From Methanosarcina acetivorans C2A (lineage in GTDB: Archaea; Halobacteriota; Methanosarcinia; Methanosarcinales; Methanosarcinaceae), in NCBI RefSeq assembly GCF_000007345.1, contig NC_003552.1, positions 1,488,001 through 1,552,000 of the forward strand: a stretch of 64,000 bases of DNA. The letters run 5' to 3'. The position numbers and the translations under genes are program-made. The notes beneath the pieces are model-generated. The model had not been told where the DNA came from. It saw only the letters and a program-made list of their open reading frames with translations, and searched no databases. Every line of letters begins with the position of its first letter. Within the stretch, counting starts at the first letter, position 1. Shown in pieces: positions 41,535-50,198 of this stretch.

Positions 41535-41700
41535 TTCAACTTTATTTGACTGCAATTTTATTGGACTTCAACTTTATTTGACTGCAATTTTATTGGACTT
41601 CAACTTTATTTAACTGCAACTTGTCAGGTGCAACTTGTTAGGTGCAACTTGTTAAATGCAGCTTTATTTGACGGCAACTTTATTGAACTGTAACCTTTCA
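41535..41700. repeat. 32-bp tandem repeat array 5' of the deaminase gene
   Basis: TTCAACTTTATTTGACTGCA begins at 41535 and recurs at 41567 and, with one change, at 41599: period 32. Shortened variants (GGTGCAACTTGTTA, twice or more) continue to about 41700. The array starts 26 bases from the chosen ATG. From 41700 to 42029 the spacer has short CCTGAATTC-type repeats and T-rich sequence but no gene. Confidence 0.85.
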
Positions 41701-42029
41701 GGTGATGAACTCAAGTTTAAGATGTTATCCTAAAAAAAGTTGTCCTGAGAATTCTCCTGAATTCCCCTGAATTCTTCTAAATTTCCCTGAGTTTTCCTGT
41801 ACTTTGCATAAAACACGAGTCTTTATACAGTGTGAATCCTCATGAAATATTGCCGGATGATCAGGTCCGGAGTTTTCAGGACCTCGGTTTCAGGAGCTCA
41901 GAAGGAAAACCTGCTTCTGGGGCATTGTAAGGAACGTCGGGATTTTTCGGCCTCAAATTCCGGCCAGGATTTTTTTTGTCCTTTATTCTTAAAATTAGCT
42001 AACTGACAGTTTTTTCACTGCCAGGATTT

Positions 42030-42674
42030 TTATTTGTCGGTCCCGGTTTCCAGGTTCAGAGCTTCAAGGTAGAGGCGCATTATCTTCAGCCTTTCTTCTG
42101 CAATCCTCTTTGCCGCAGCGGTATTCAACTTATCGGGGATCGTGAAAGGCTTGTAGTGCATATATTCGTTAAAGCCTTCGACAGGGTCCCTGACATAGAC
42201 AGTCTTTTTTGAGCTTCCCTTATCCAGGCCTGTTGTGTGCTTCAGCATCCTGAGAGCTCCCATTGAAAGGATGGACCGGAATATTCCTATTGCACCCAGG
42301 GCATCGAGCCTGTCGGCGTCCTGGAGGATTTTTGCTTCTATTGTTTCCGGGCTTTTTCCTCCGCTGAACCTGTGCGTCAGGATGCAGTATGCCACAGCTT
42401 CAACAGTCTTTTTTTCAACGCCTGCCTTTCCCAGGAATTCGGTAGCTATCTCTGCACTGTAGAGGGCATGGTCTCCACCCTCCGCGTGTTCTTTGATAAC
42501 TCCCACGTCATGCAGAAGAGCGGCAAGCTGGAGAATGAAAAGGTCTCCTCCTTCTTCTTTCTGGATCTCCCGGCAGAGGGCTTCCACGCGGGTTATGTGG
42601 GACATATCGTGGGAACTGGGCTCCCCTTCGTGAAAAGTAGCCGCAAATTCCCTCGTTTTTCCTATAAGGTCCAT
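42030..42674 (-). CDS. HD-domain phosphohydrolase
   Basis: A 214-residue HD-superfamily protein. The metal ligands are in HDMSHITRV, LLHDVGVIKEH and QDADRLDALGAIGI. Proteins of this type (YedJ/YpgQ-like) hydrolyse nucleotides or other phosphate esters. It starts two bases after the stop of the phosphopantothenate synthetase gene, so the two are translated together, although a link to CoA synthesis is only contextual. Confidence 0.88.
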   Translation of the reverse strand: MDLIGKTREFAATFHEGEPSSHDMSHITRVEALCREIQKEEGGDLFILQLAALLHDVGVIKEHAEGGDHALYSAEIATEFLGKAGVEKKTVEAVAYCILTHRFSGGKSPETIEAKILQDADRLDALGAIGIFRSILSMGALRMLKHTTGLDKGSSKKTVYVRDPVEGFNEYMHYKPFTIPDKLNTAAAKRIAEERLKIMRLYLEALNLETGTDK

Positions 42675-42676
42675 AT

Positions 42677-43438
42677 TCAGTATTCCATTTCTGCAGCCAT
42701 GGTTTTAAGGTGTTCCTGGATTTCAGAAATCGCCTCGGAAAGGACTTCTTTATTATCATAGGTCGTGATTAATTTCACAAGTTCTTCTCTCCTCTCCTTC
42801 TTCATTTCCACCCCGAACTTGATCATGTTTTGGAGCGCCCGGGTAAGGTTGTCAACTATCGAGATCGTAGCTGTCCCGGAGGTCCGCGAAAGAGGGTTCA
42901 GGTCAATGGTTATAACAGTCTTTCCCATTTCTACAAGTTTCTCACAGCGGTCTCCATCTTCCAGAGGGACAAGCACCACGTCTGCGGAATATATCCCCCG
43001 GCTTTCTACCAGCCGCCTGGCGTGAGAGAGTTCAAGGCTCGCATCCGGATTTTTCCCGAGCACCTCGGAAGCCCCATTGGCTTTGAGTTGTTCTATTATA
43101 AGGTGTACTCTTGTCTCGGTCCTGTGGAAGAGGTTTACTTCAATCTTGGCTCCGGTAATATCTGCCAGGGAAACGACTTTTTCGGGAGCCAGGGCTGCGA
43201 CGTTCCCATTTACGGAAATAACCGGGTTTTTTGCCAGAAGCAGTGCGGCAACTGCCGCCCTTTCAGCATACAGGGCAGACTCCGTGCTGCGCTCGCCTAT
43301 AAGATAGTCAAAGCTCTCACCTCTCCCCTGGGCAATAAGCCCCTGGATACTCGTAATTCCCATTTTAACCCCGGCTGCAACCTTTTCACGGGCCAGCAGG
43401 GATTCGTACCTCGGATGGTCTTGGGGTATATCGGTCAT
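42677..43438 (-). CDS. 4-phosphopantoate--beta-alanine ligase (archaeal phosphopantothenate synthetase)
   Basis: A 253-residue protein of the archaeal phosphopantothenate synthetase family (DUF137). It joins 4-phosphopantoate and beta-alanine with ATP, replacing bacterial PanC and PanK together with pantoate kinase. Diagnostic stretches are HPRYESLLAREKVAAGV, GLIAQGRGESFDYLIGE, PVISVNGNVAAL and ITIDLNPLSRTSGTATI. It lies between pantoate kinase and the HD protein, in the same direction. A 14-bp repeat array is immediately 5'. Confidence 0.94.
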   Translation of the reverse strand: MTDIPQDHPRYESLLAREKVAAGVKMGITSIQGLIAQGRGESFDYLIGERSTESALYAERAAVAALLLAKNPVISVNGNVAALAPEKVVSLADITGAKIEVNLFHRTETRVHLIIEQLKANGASEVLGKNPDASLELSHARRLVESRGIYSADVVLVPLEDGDRCEKLVEMGKTVITIDLNPLSRTSGTATISIVDNLTRALQNMIKFGVEMKKERREELVKLITTYDNKEVLSEAISEIQEHLKTMAAEMEY

Positions 43439-43460
43439 ATCTGTCGCTTACCTTTTTTTG

Positions 43461-43610
43461 GTCTGATAATTGTTATCTGGTAATTGTTATCTGGTAATTG
43501 TTATCTGGTAATTGTTATCTGGTAATGTAATCTGGTAATGTTATCTGGTAATGTTATCTGGTAATTGTTATCTGGTAATTGTTATCTGGTAATTGTTATC
43601 TGGTAGTGTT
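43461..43610. repeat. 13-14-bp tandem array TCTGGTAATTGTTA, about eleven units
   Basis: The word TATCTGGTAATTGT recurs head to tail from about 43461 to 43610, with a few shortened units (TCTGGTAATG). It occupies most of the spacer between pantoate kinase and the phosphopantothenate synthetase start. The short period and absence of spacers rule out a CRISPR array. Confidence 0.9.
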
Positions 43611-43673
43611 ATCCGATACTTTTTATCCGATACGGCTGCAAAATCTTCCGAAATAAAGAGCTCTGTCTGAAGC

Positions 43674-44600
43674 TCAGTCATAAAGTAATCTCGGTACACA
43701 GGTGCTGATCCCGTATTCCAGGACCTGCCCGAATTCCTGGAGGGCTACCTGCCCGAATTCCTGGAGGGCTTCGAAGAGCGGGAATTCCTGGGCGTAGGGG
43801 GCGATTGCAAAAACCGTATCTCCAAGCATTGCCTGGGAAGCCAGTCCTCCGTTTGCATGTGCAGCCTCAATTACATCCTTTGCCGTACTGCTCATGAGGC
43901 CCGTATTGCTGGCAAAGTCTTTCGCCTGATGCATAAAGTTTTCGAGAGTGGGTTTTTTAAGTAGTTCGGACATCGCGACTTTTCCTGCAGCATTAATCTT
44001 TCCTGCTGTAACCTCGTCTGTCAGGATAGAATCCGTAGAAATCTCTCCGAGCGCAATGCCGAAAACTCTGGCTTCGGGAGCCGGAATCCTGTCTATTCTC
44101 CCGAATTCGGGTCCTCCGGGATGCAGCCGGATTACCACTCCGCCATTGGACTGGGCAGCAATGTCCCCAAGCCCGCTGCGGTTAACAACTTCAGCTACAT
44201 GGGCGTATTCGGTCAGGCTTTTTACAGTCTGGTTTAAGGAAAGCACCCTGTTCAGGGCATAAGCAGCCCCGAGCGCTCCTGCTCCCGAGGCTCCGAACCC
44301 GCAACCAACCGGGATTTCCGCCCAGCTCTTTACTTTTACAGGCACATCGGTTAGCATCTCTACCACTGTGCGGGTAGTCCTGCCTTCAACCTTCTTGCCA
44401 TTGAGGAAGATCTCGGTCTTTTCGACGGATTTTCCAGCCTTTACCTCGGTCGTCACTCCTCCATTCAGAACAATTCCACAGCCGGTGGATCCTTTGCGGT
44501 GAGGGTCGTTATGCTCATGAATCTGAAAAAACCCTGTGATATGTCCTGGAGCATATGCTTTTGCTATAAAGTCTGCCCCTTCACTCTCGTATGTATACAT
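43674..44600 (-). CDS. Pantoate kinase (GHMP family)
   Basis: A GHMP-superfamily kinase of about 308 residues from the ATG at 44600, phosphorylating pantoate in archaeal CoA synthesis. The start segment AKAYAPGHITGFFQIHEH, the phosphate-binding loop PVGCGFGASGAGALG and RSGLGDIAAQSNGG are characteristic. The frame extends upstream to 44705, but the residues there do not look conserved. Near the C-terminus an exact 24-bp tandem duplication (43723-43770) gives a repeated LQEFGQVA. It lies between coaBC and the phosphopantothenate synthetase. Confidence 0.92.
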   Translation of the reverse strand: MYTYESEGADFIAKAYAPGHITGFFQIHEHNDPHRKGSTGCGIVLNGGVTTEVKAGKSVEKTEIFLNGKKVEGRTTRTVVEMLTDVPVKVKSWAEIPVGCGFGASGAGALGAAYALNRVLSLNQTVKSLTEYAHVAEVVNRSGLGDIAAQSNGGVVIRLHPGGPEFGRIDRIPAPEARVFGIALGEISTDSILTDEVTAGKINAAGKVAMSELLKKPTLENFMHQAKDFASNTGLMSSTAKDVIEAAHANGGLASQAMLGDTVFAIAPYAQEFPLFEALQEFGQVALQEFGQVLEYGISTCVPRLLYD

Positions 44601-44749
44601 ATAAAACGCCTTTTTGTTGTTCAAGCTATTTTCAAAGTTCATTTCTGTTTTGTAGATATTGTGCAGGACAATTTGCAGGATCAGCCGGTATGGCAGATCA
44701 GGCACTGTAGGGCTCCTGGTTGGTTTTTCTTCCCAAACCTATCAGGTGC

Positions 44750-46015
44750 TCAGAGCCCCTCTCGTGAGTTTAAAATTCCGGTAAGCTCTTCAAGGATACA
44801 GGCTGCAAGTTTGCGCTTGTTTCCGCTTACATGCCTGGGTTCGCCTTTTCCAAGCAGGTAAAGCTCATTTTCTTCCGTACCCATTCCACCTTTTCCTACA
44901 TCGTTTGCTGCAATCAGATCGAGTTTTGTTCCTTTTAGGGTTGCAGCTGCCCTTTTAAGGAGTTCGTCTCTCCCGACTCCTGTTTCGGCCTTAAAACCTA
45001 TGATCACCAGGTCAGGGTATTTTTCCCTGCACTCCTTTATCAGTTTTCGAGTGGGTTTCAGTTTGAGCACAAATTCTCCTCCCGATTTGATCTTCTCAGG
45101 AGAAGGCTCGGCCGTATAATCCGCAATTGCCGCAGAACTGATCAGGGCATCATATCCTTTTTCCAGTTCCGAGAGCACGGCTTCGGTCATTTCCGCAGCG
45201 CTTTCGGCAAAGACCTCTTTAATCCCTGCAAGCCCGAGCCTGTCCCTGTGCACAAGGGTTACATCAGCTCCGCTGCGGTAAGCTTCAAGGGCAAGTTCCC
45301 TGCCGGTCTTTCCGGAAGCCCGGTTGGTGAGGATACGGATGGGGTCAAGGTTTTCGGCAGTGGAGCCACTCGTTATGAGCACCTTCCGTTTTTCCAGGCT
45401 CCGGTTCCCAAGAGCCCTTTCCACCTCAAGCACGATTTCTTCGTTTGAGGCGATCTTTGCAATGCCTTCTGCGAACTTCGGGCCCACCATGGAAATTCCC
45501 CAGCCTTTCAACTTTGCCACATTTTCAACCACAGCCGGGTGCCTGTACATGGACTCATGCATTGCGGGGACAACCATGAGAGGAACGCCGGAGCCAAGGG
45601 CTGTTGTTGCAAAAGAGGTAACCGTGGTATCGTCTATTCCGCATGCTATTTTTCCAATGGTGTTCGCCGTTGCCGGGGCTATCAGGAGAAGGTCTGCCCT
45701 GCCTTTGAACCCGCAGAACTCCACGTGCTCCACCCTGCCGCCGAGTTCCGTAATCACAGGGTTTCCGGTGGCGTATTGCAGAGCATCGGGGTGCAGGATA
45801 CGCTTTGCAGCCCCGGTCATGACTGCATGGACTTCCGCCCCGTTCCGGATCAGTTCCCTTGCAAGTTCAACTACCCTGACCGCTCCTATACTCCCGGTAA
45901 CGCCCAGGACAATCGTTTTTCCGGAAAGGGAAGAACTCTTCTGTCCCTGGATCCAGAGGGTAGGGTGAGTTTTTTCAGCTTTCGTCCGGGAAGGATTTTT
46001 CTGGTCAGGCTTCAT
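44750..46015 (-). CDS. coaBC: Bifunctional phosphopantothenoylcysteine decarboxylase / phosphopantothenate--cysteine ligase
   Basis: A 421-residue CoaBC (Dfp) protein. The N-terminal flavoprotein CoaC part has VLGVTGSIGAVRV, the active-site histidine region GRVEHVEFCGF, and PAMHESMY. The CoaB part begins ITSGSTAENLDPIRILTNRASGKTG, with a Lys-rich LKLKPTRKLI and AANDVGKGGMG. I chose the ATG at 46015 because AGGAGG lies five bases upstream; an in-frame TTG at 46045 is less likely. It heads the minus-strand CoA cluster followed by pantoate kinase and phosphopantothenate synthetase. Confidence 0.95.
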   Translation of the reverse strand: MKPDQKNPSRTKAEKTHPTLWIQGQKSSSLSGKTIVLGVTGSIGAVRVVELARELIRNGAEVHAVMTGAAKRILHPDALQYATGNPVITELGGRVEHVEFCGFKGRADLLLIAPATANTIGKIACGIDDTTVTSFATTALGSGVPLMVVPAMHESMYRHPAVVENVAKLKGWGISMVGPKFAEGIAKIASNEEIVLEVERALGNRSLEKRKVLITSGSTAENLDPIRILTNRASGKTGRELALEAYRSGADVTLVHRDRLGLAGIKEVFAESAAEMTEAVLSELEKGYDALISSAAIADYTAEPSPEKIKSGGEFVLKLKPTRKLIKECREKYPDLVIIGFKAETGVGRDELLKRAAATLKGTKLDLIAANDVGKGGMGTEENELYLLGKGEPRHVSGNKRKLAACILEELTGILNSREGL

Positions 46016-46324
46016 CCGATCCTCCTGCTTCTGAGACTCTTTCAATGGTTTTTTTCATTCAGGCACCGAAATAATCGATAAGAATTATGTATGGAAATGA
46101 GCTCTCTTTTTTTAAAAAAAATCCTGAAATCACAGTGACATTAAATACGATATTCTTAAAACTTTCGAAATATAGGGACCGGTTGAATCCTATAGAGGCT
46201 CCATTTTGTTAGTAAGTGTAGTCGGAAATACGGTTTCTATTATCAGGCAGAGCCGAGTTTTAATCCTCGTTTTACGTCATTGATTCCGTATTAATCTCAT
46301 AAGTTCCGTATTAATCGTATGATA

Positions 46325-46460
46325 TTTTAACTACTGTTTTAATCGTTTCACTAATATTTTCATCGTTTTATTACTGTTTTCAACGTTTCACTACCGTTTT
46401 ATCGTTTTACTACCGTTTTTATTGTTTTACGACTATTTTTATCATTTTACTACTGTTTAG
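46325..46460. repeat. Degenerate ~20-bp tandem array upstream of the Vms1-like gene
   Basis: Variants of CGTTTTACTACCGTTTTTAT run head to tail from about 46325 to 46460. They are T-rich on the plus strand and more diverged than the other arrays. The 530-base spacer 46046-46611 shows no gene. The array ends about 150 bases before the ATG at 46612. Confidence 0.7.
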
Positions 46461-46611
46461 CCTGTATACTCATGGTTGGCTTAATTGCCGGTACTGTAAT
46501 TCGCATACTTAATAAGGTATTGCCAATATTATACAGTCGGTTGCTTTTGGGAATTTCTTTGATTGTACGAAACATTCTGGTTGCAACAAACATGAGAGGG
46601 CAGGAAAGCAT

Positions 46612-47655
46612 ATGACCGATAAGAAAGCTGCAAAAAGAGAAGTTGCCGCAGACGGAAAAAAGGGTTTTGGCACCATTATAGGGAAGCTCTCCGGAAAAGA
46701 GCGGCTGGAACTTGAGGTTGATAGGCTGAATTCCAGAATAGCCGAACTCGAACATGCCCTCCGGGGTACAAGAAACCAGCTTGAGAAGAAAGAAACCCTT
46801 GCAAGGCAGGCAGTTGCGGACAGGCAGGAAGCCGAATCGCGCTTGAACCAGGAACTTGTTCGGACCCAGACCCTTTCCCACGAACTTGAGACCCTGAGGA
46901 AGGAATCTCAGGGAAAACCGGAGTTCCGCGGGACTGAAACTCTGAGCCCTGCCGCAATCAAAGCTTATCTGTCAAAACTAAACTCTTTTCACTCCCCTGC
47001 AAATGACCTTTTAACCGTTTATCTGCCCTACGGAACTCGCCTTTCAGCCGTGATTCCAGAAAAGACCTTCGATCTCCTGGAAGAAGAAACCCGTTCCCTG
47101 CTTGACAGGCTTGACCCTGAGACCGGCATGGTCTTTTTCTACGACCTGCACCGCATGATTTCCGAAGCCATTGTTCCCTCTATCCCTGTTTCCCTTCCGG
47201 CCTGGCATCTTAAAGACAGTTTTGAAACCGCCCCTCTTGAGGAGAGCCTGAATACCGACTTCCGCATGCTCGTCCTTGTCCTGCACGCAGGCGAATCCTT
47301 CATAGGTTTTGCTCCGGATGCCCGGGCATTTGATCAAAAAGAGTTAATCAAAAGCAGCGTTAAAGAAAAACACAGCAAAGGAGGCTTTTCCCAGCGCCGC
47401 TTCGAACGCCTCCGAGAAGAAGATATTGCCCACCACATGGACAAATTCTTTGAAACCCTGGATAAAGTCCTTGAGGAAAACTCTCCAATCGACTGCGTTA
47501 TTATGAGCGGGGATGCCCAACTCATAAAGGAAGTCCAGAGGCGTTTGCCTCTCAACCTTGAAATTATTGAAAAACCTACTGATATCAAGGTTGAGAAAAC
47601 GGGCGGGGAGGAGGTCCTCCGAACGGTTTTAAGTTCAAGAAGGTATCTGCTTTGA
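46612..47655 (+). CDS. Vms1/eRF1-like (VLRF1) protein, probable peptidyl-tRNA hydrolase
   Basis: A 347-residue soluble protein. Residues about 25-100 form a coiled coil (LEVDRLNSRIAELEHALRG). The rest resembles the release-factor fold of Vms1/VLRF1 proteins, which free peptides from stalled ribosomal complexes. The key segment KHSKGGFSQRRFERLREED corresponds to the catalytic loop; here the usual GGQ reads GGFSQ. The C-terminal DCVIMSGDAQLIKEV suits the eRF1 domain-2/3 type fold. It is monocistronic, and AGGAAAGCAT precedes the ATG. Family assignment is by motif; function in rescue of stalled ribosomes is inferred. Confidence 0.72.
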   Translation: MTDKKAAKREVAADGKKGFGTIIGKLSGKERLELEVDRLNSRIAELEHALRGTRNQLEKKETLARQAVADRQEAESRLNQELVRTQTLSHELETLRKESQGKPEFRGTETLSPAAIKAYLSKLNSFHSPANDLLTVYLPYGTRLSAVIPEKTFDLLEEETRSLLDRLDPETGMVFFYDLHRMISEAIVPSIPVSLPAWHLKDSFETAPLEESLNTDFRMLVLVLHAGESFIGFAPDARAFDQKELIKSSVKEKHSKGGFSQRRFERLREEDIAHHMDKFFETLDKVLEENSPIDCVIMSGDAQLIKEVQRRLPLNLEIIEKPTDIKVEKTGGEEVLRTVLSSRRYLL

Positions 47656-47854
47656 CGTTATAATCAAGGATAACCGGAATTATTCATTTTTCTCTTCCAG
47701 TTTTGTATTGATCTTTTCGGTCTTTGGCCTGTATTTTCAAATTCTTCAGTTTTTCCTATCTCATCAATAAATTTTGAATAATTTCCAAATGCGGATGTAG
47801 CCTGTTCTTAATTGTCAATAGTTCAATAATCTTCGATAAATCATCATATAAGTT

Positions 47855-48577
47855 TTATACTACAGTATCAGCATACTTATTCTTACGTTCGTCTATACTA
47901 AACAAAATTACAGATCCAATTAATATAATTACAGCTACCCATACTGCTTTGGCCCCGATAATTGATGTCAATAACCCTCCCGAAATAGCTCCTGCTAAAA
48001 AGGCAGTGATGATTATAGAGTATCGGACCGCTCGCAGAGCTGATTTCCAGTCTCTTTTTGTAAAAGCAATATAAGCCTCCTGCGTTGCTGAGCGTAAATT
48101 CCCAGTGATCATTGTTGTGCTATATGGGGAACCTACCAATTTGCGAAATGAAGAGATTTGGACCGAAGAGACAAACGAAACTGCAACAGTTACAATAATA
48201 TCCGGGCTTTTGTAGGGTATAAAGCCTATGACAAAAAGGACCGCAATTTCAAGGATTAAGACTGCTCTCTCGGCATCCGGAATGAACAGGCGTATTGAAG
48301 GTTTTTTTATCATCTCGGCGACTACTACTCCGACTATAAACGCTAAAATGGGGACTGCGTGAAACACTGCCTGTTCCCACTCTCCTGCTGCAGCCTCTAT
48401 ACCAACGAGGACAACATTTCCGGTCTGTGCATTGGCAAAAACACCGCCTCGCCCTATGAATGTATAAGTGTCCAGAAATCCTCCTACAATTGCAAGAAGT
48501 ATGCCAAGTTTCACCGATTCGGAGGTAAGATTATATGAAATTGTTTCTCGTTCGTTTTTTGACAGTTGCATTTTCAT
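47855..48577 (-). CDS. YoaK / DUF1275 family membrane protein
   Basis: A 240-residue integral membrane protein with about six helices. GGFLDTYTFIGRGGVFANAQTGN near the N-terminus is the hallmark of DUF1275, and SSFRKLVGSPYSTTMITGNLR is the repeated counterpart in the second half. Function of the family is not established. It is convergent with the Vms1-like gene. Confidence 0.9.
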   Translation of the reverse strand: MKMQLSKNERETISYNLTSESVKLGILLAIVGGFLDTYTFIGRGGVFANAQTGNVVLVGIEAAAGEWEQAVFHAVPILAFIVGVVVAEMIKKPSIRLFIPDAERAVLILEIAVLFVIGFIPYKSPDIIVTVAVSFVSSVQISSFRKLVGSPYSTTMITGNLRSATQEAYIAFTKRDWKSALRAVRYSIIITAFLAGAISGGLLTSIIGAKAVWVAVIILIGSVILFSIDERKNKYADTVV

Positions 48578-48616
48578 CTTTCTGAATTCTAGAAGGCATA
48601 TTTAATTGTAACGAGC

Positions 48617-48668
48617 CTGTCTCCATATAATCTAATAGTTATCTGTCTCCATATAATCTAATAGTTAT
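48617..48668. repeat. 26-bp exact tandem duplication
   Basis: CTGTCTCCATATAATCTAAT plus six more bases occurs at 48617 and again at 48643. It lies 40 bases 5' of the YoaK-family gene, in its likely promoter. Confidence 0.85.
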
Positions 48669-48697
48669 ATTCGATTTTCAGGCTCGGATATAAAACA

Positions 48698-48892
48698 CTG
48701 GCTGCAAATATGATCTTATAATTTTCTGACCATAGTCTCAAACAATTAAAGATCAGGAAATATTGCTTACTTGAAAAGAGTATGAAAATAGTCAGTTTGA
48801 TGATCTGGACAGAAAACTTATGAAGAGTCAATAAAAATGAATGTATGGAGTTCAAATGTGCTTTCCAGATTCTTGAACTCAAAAAAGTCTTC
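48698..48892 (+). repeat. Double-hairpin dispersed repeat, copy 1
   Basis: This segment is similar along about 190 bases to 49918-50106. The first part carries TTTTCTGACCATAGTC and, 65 bases on, GATCTGGACAGAAAACTT, which are largely complementary. The second part has GAGTTCAA and TTGAACTC around a 28-base loop. The shared core ATAGTCAGTTTGATGATCTG is identical in both copies. It ends about 75 bases before the membrane-protein gene at 48969. Confidence 0.75.
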
Positions 48893-48968
48893 ACCGTATA
48901 TTAGCTACTATTGTAGAATATTACTGCCTTAGACAGTAATATTTTCCTATTTCAAAGAGTTGGGACAA

Positions 48969-49439
48969 ATGAGAAAATTTTACGGAAAATTCTCACTTTT
49001 ACTTTTAATAATTGCTCTCTTATTCCTTCTTTATATTATAACTCCCGTATATGTGGAAGGCACTGTTGAATCAAAAGCAATAAATGGCAGGATGAGCGGG
49101 AATATTGTAAAGGGAATTTTATCTAACATGCCATACCCGGGTGAACCCTGGATACTTGTAGAGGACAAAGACTTTGAGCAATTTTTCTCTCCAGAGGATA
49201 GAAATGTCTTTATTAACGATTCGCTGCATGAACTGATGGACAGGAAATATGTAAGCATTGACTACATTGTTGCCATAGAGGTGAGTTCTGAAGATCCTCT
49301 AAATGACGTTGGAGAACGGGAAACCTGTGCTTACTTAACCGATCTGGAAGACTTCAACAGGGCAAAAATTGGAGATAAAGTGTTATGCAAAGTCTCGAGA
49401 TTTGACATTGCCAGAATTGAAGAAATTACTGTCCTGTAA
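48969..49439 (+). CDS. Small membrane-anchored exported protein of unknown function
   Basis: A 156-residue protein with one N-terminal transmembrane helix (FSLLLLIIALLFLLYIITPVYV) and a soluble acidic domain that should face outside. There is no lipobox and no obvious cleavage site, so it probably remains anchored. The domain has short strands (EGTVESKAING; GDKVLCKVSRFDIARIEEI) that could form an OB-like barrel, but I do not recognise a family. I chose the ATG at 48969; an in-frame TTG at 48960 is possible. Confidence 0.65.
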   Translation: MRKFYGKFSLLLLIIALLFLLYIITPVYVEGTVESKAINGRMSGNIVKGILSNMPYPGEPWILVEDKDFEQFFSPEDRNVFINDSLHELMDRKYVSIDYIVAIEVSSEDPLNDVGERETCAYLTDLEDFNRAKIGDKVLCKVSRFDIARIEEITVL

Positions 49440-49917
49440 AAAAATACCAGTTGCCCATTTCAGCCGGACAATCGTACAACGCCATATTTTGAATTTTCTT
49501 TTGAGAGGAGAAAAAATGAAAGAGGCGGACTGGCTACAGAGCAACAGTTTTGGATCCATCAGCAACAGCACTTACCATACATTCCTGCTTTTACACCAGC
49601 AGCTACTTTTCTCGTAATTGTATTCAAGTTTTTTACTCCAATCTTTTCCAGATTCTTTAAATAGTTTTGGAGAGGATCTTCGAGAGTAGATTTAGCATGA
49701 GACCTGACTATGAACATTTATATTCGTGAGTAAGTATAAAAATGCACAAGAAAACTTGATTTCATTCTTTAACCGATGGCCAGTGAGATCTTATTATAAA
49801 AAACATGCACAAGAGAGAATTTCATGCTTAACCGAGAACGAGTGAATAGTATTTTAGTGTAATTTGCAGGAAAATGATCAGCTGCGCAAGTTCTAAATTT
49901 TTTTATTCCAAAATACA
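49440..49917. other. Spacer with degenerate direct repeat
   Basis: A segment beginning ATGCACAAGA at about 49742 recurs in diverged form at about 49804 (both contain TTTCAT, TTTAACCGA or CTTAACCGA, and GTGA). No gene is supported here. Confidence 0.4.
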
Positions 49918-50106
49918 CTAGCTGCAACTATAATTCATATAAGTTTTCTGTCCATGGTCTTTAACAATCGAAGCTAAGGGAATAATTGCGTACTTGAAAC
50001 GAGTATAAAAATAGTCAGTTTGATGATCTGGCCAGAAAACTTATGACATATCAACAAAAAGGAATGTATGGAGTTCAAATATGCTTTCCCGGTTATCTGA
50101 ACTCCA
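49918..50106 (+). repeat. Double-hairpin dispersed repeat, copy 2
   Basis: Here the first hairpin arms are AAGTTTTCTGTCCATGGTC and GATCTGGCCAGAAAACTT. The second hairpin is exact: GGAGTTCA at 50070-50077 with TGAACTCC at 50098-50105. Sequence changes relative to copy 1 keep both stems, as expected for a structured RNA or a foldback element. It ends about 90 bases before the peptidase-like gene at 50199. Confidence 0.75.
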
Positions 50107-50198
50107 CGACACATGCCCAAAGGCAAGGGTTTGTTTAGCTTTGATAATGTTTAAGCTTTGCGTAATCTTGCCTCTTGGGACAAAAACAGGTGAAATAA

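Noticed and set aside
43461-43610. Short regularly repeated sequence that could suggest a CRISPR array
   Set aside because: Units of 13-14 bases run head to tail without unique spacers, and no cas gene is near. The same applies to the 42-bp and 32-bp arrays.
48658-48894. 78-codon minus-strand frame
   Set aside because: It lies within the double-hairpin repeat; copy 2 of the repeat does not keep the frame.
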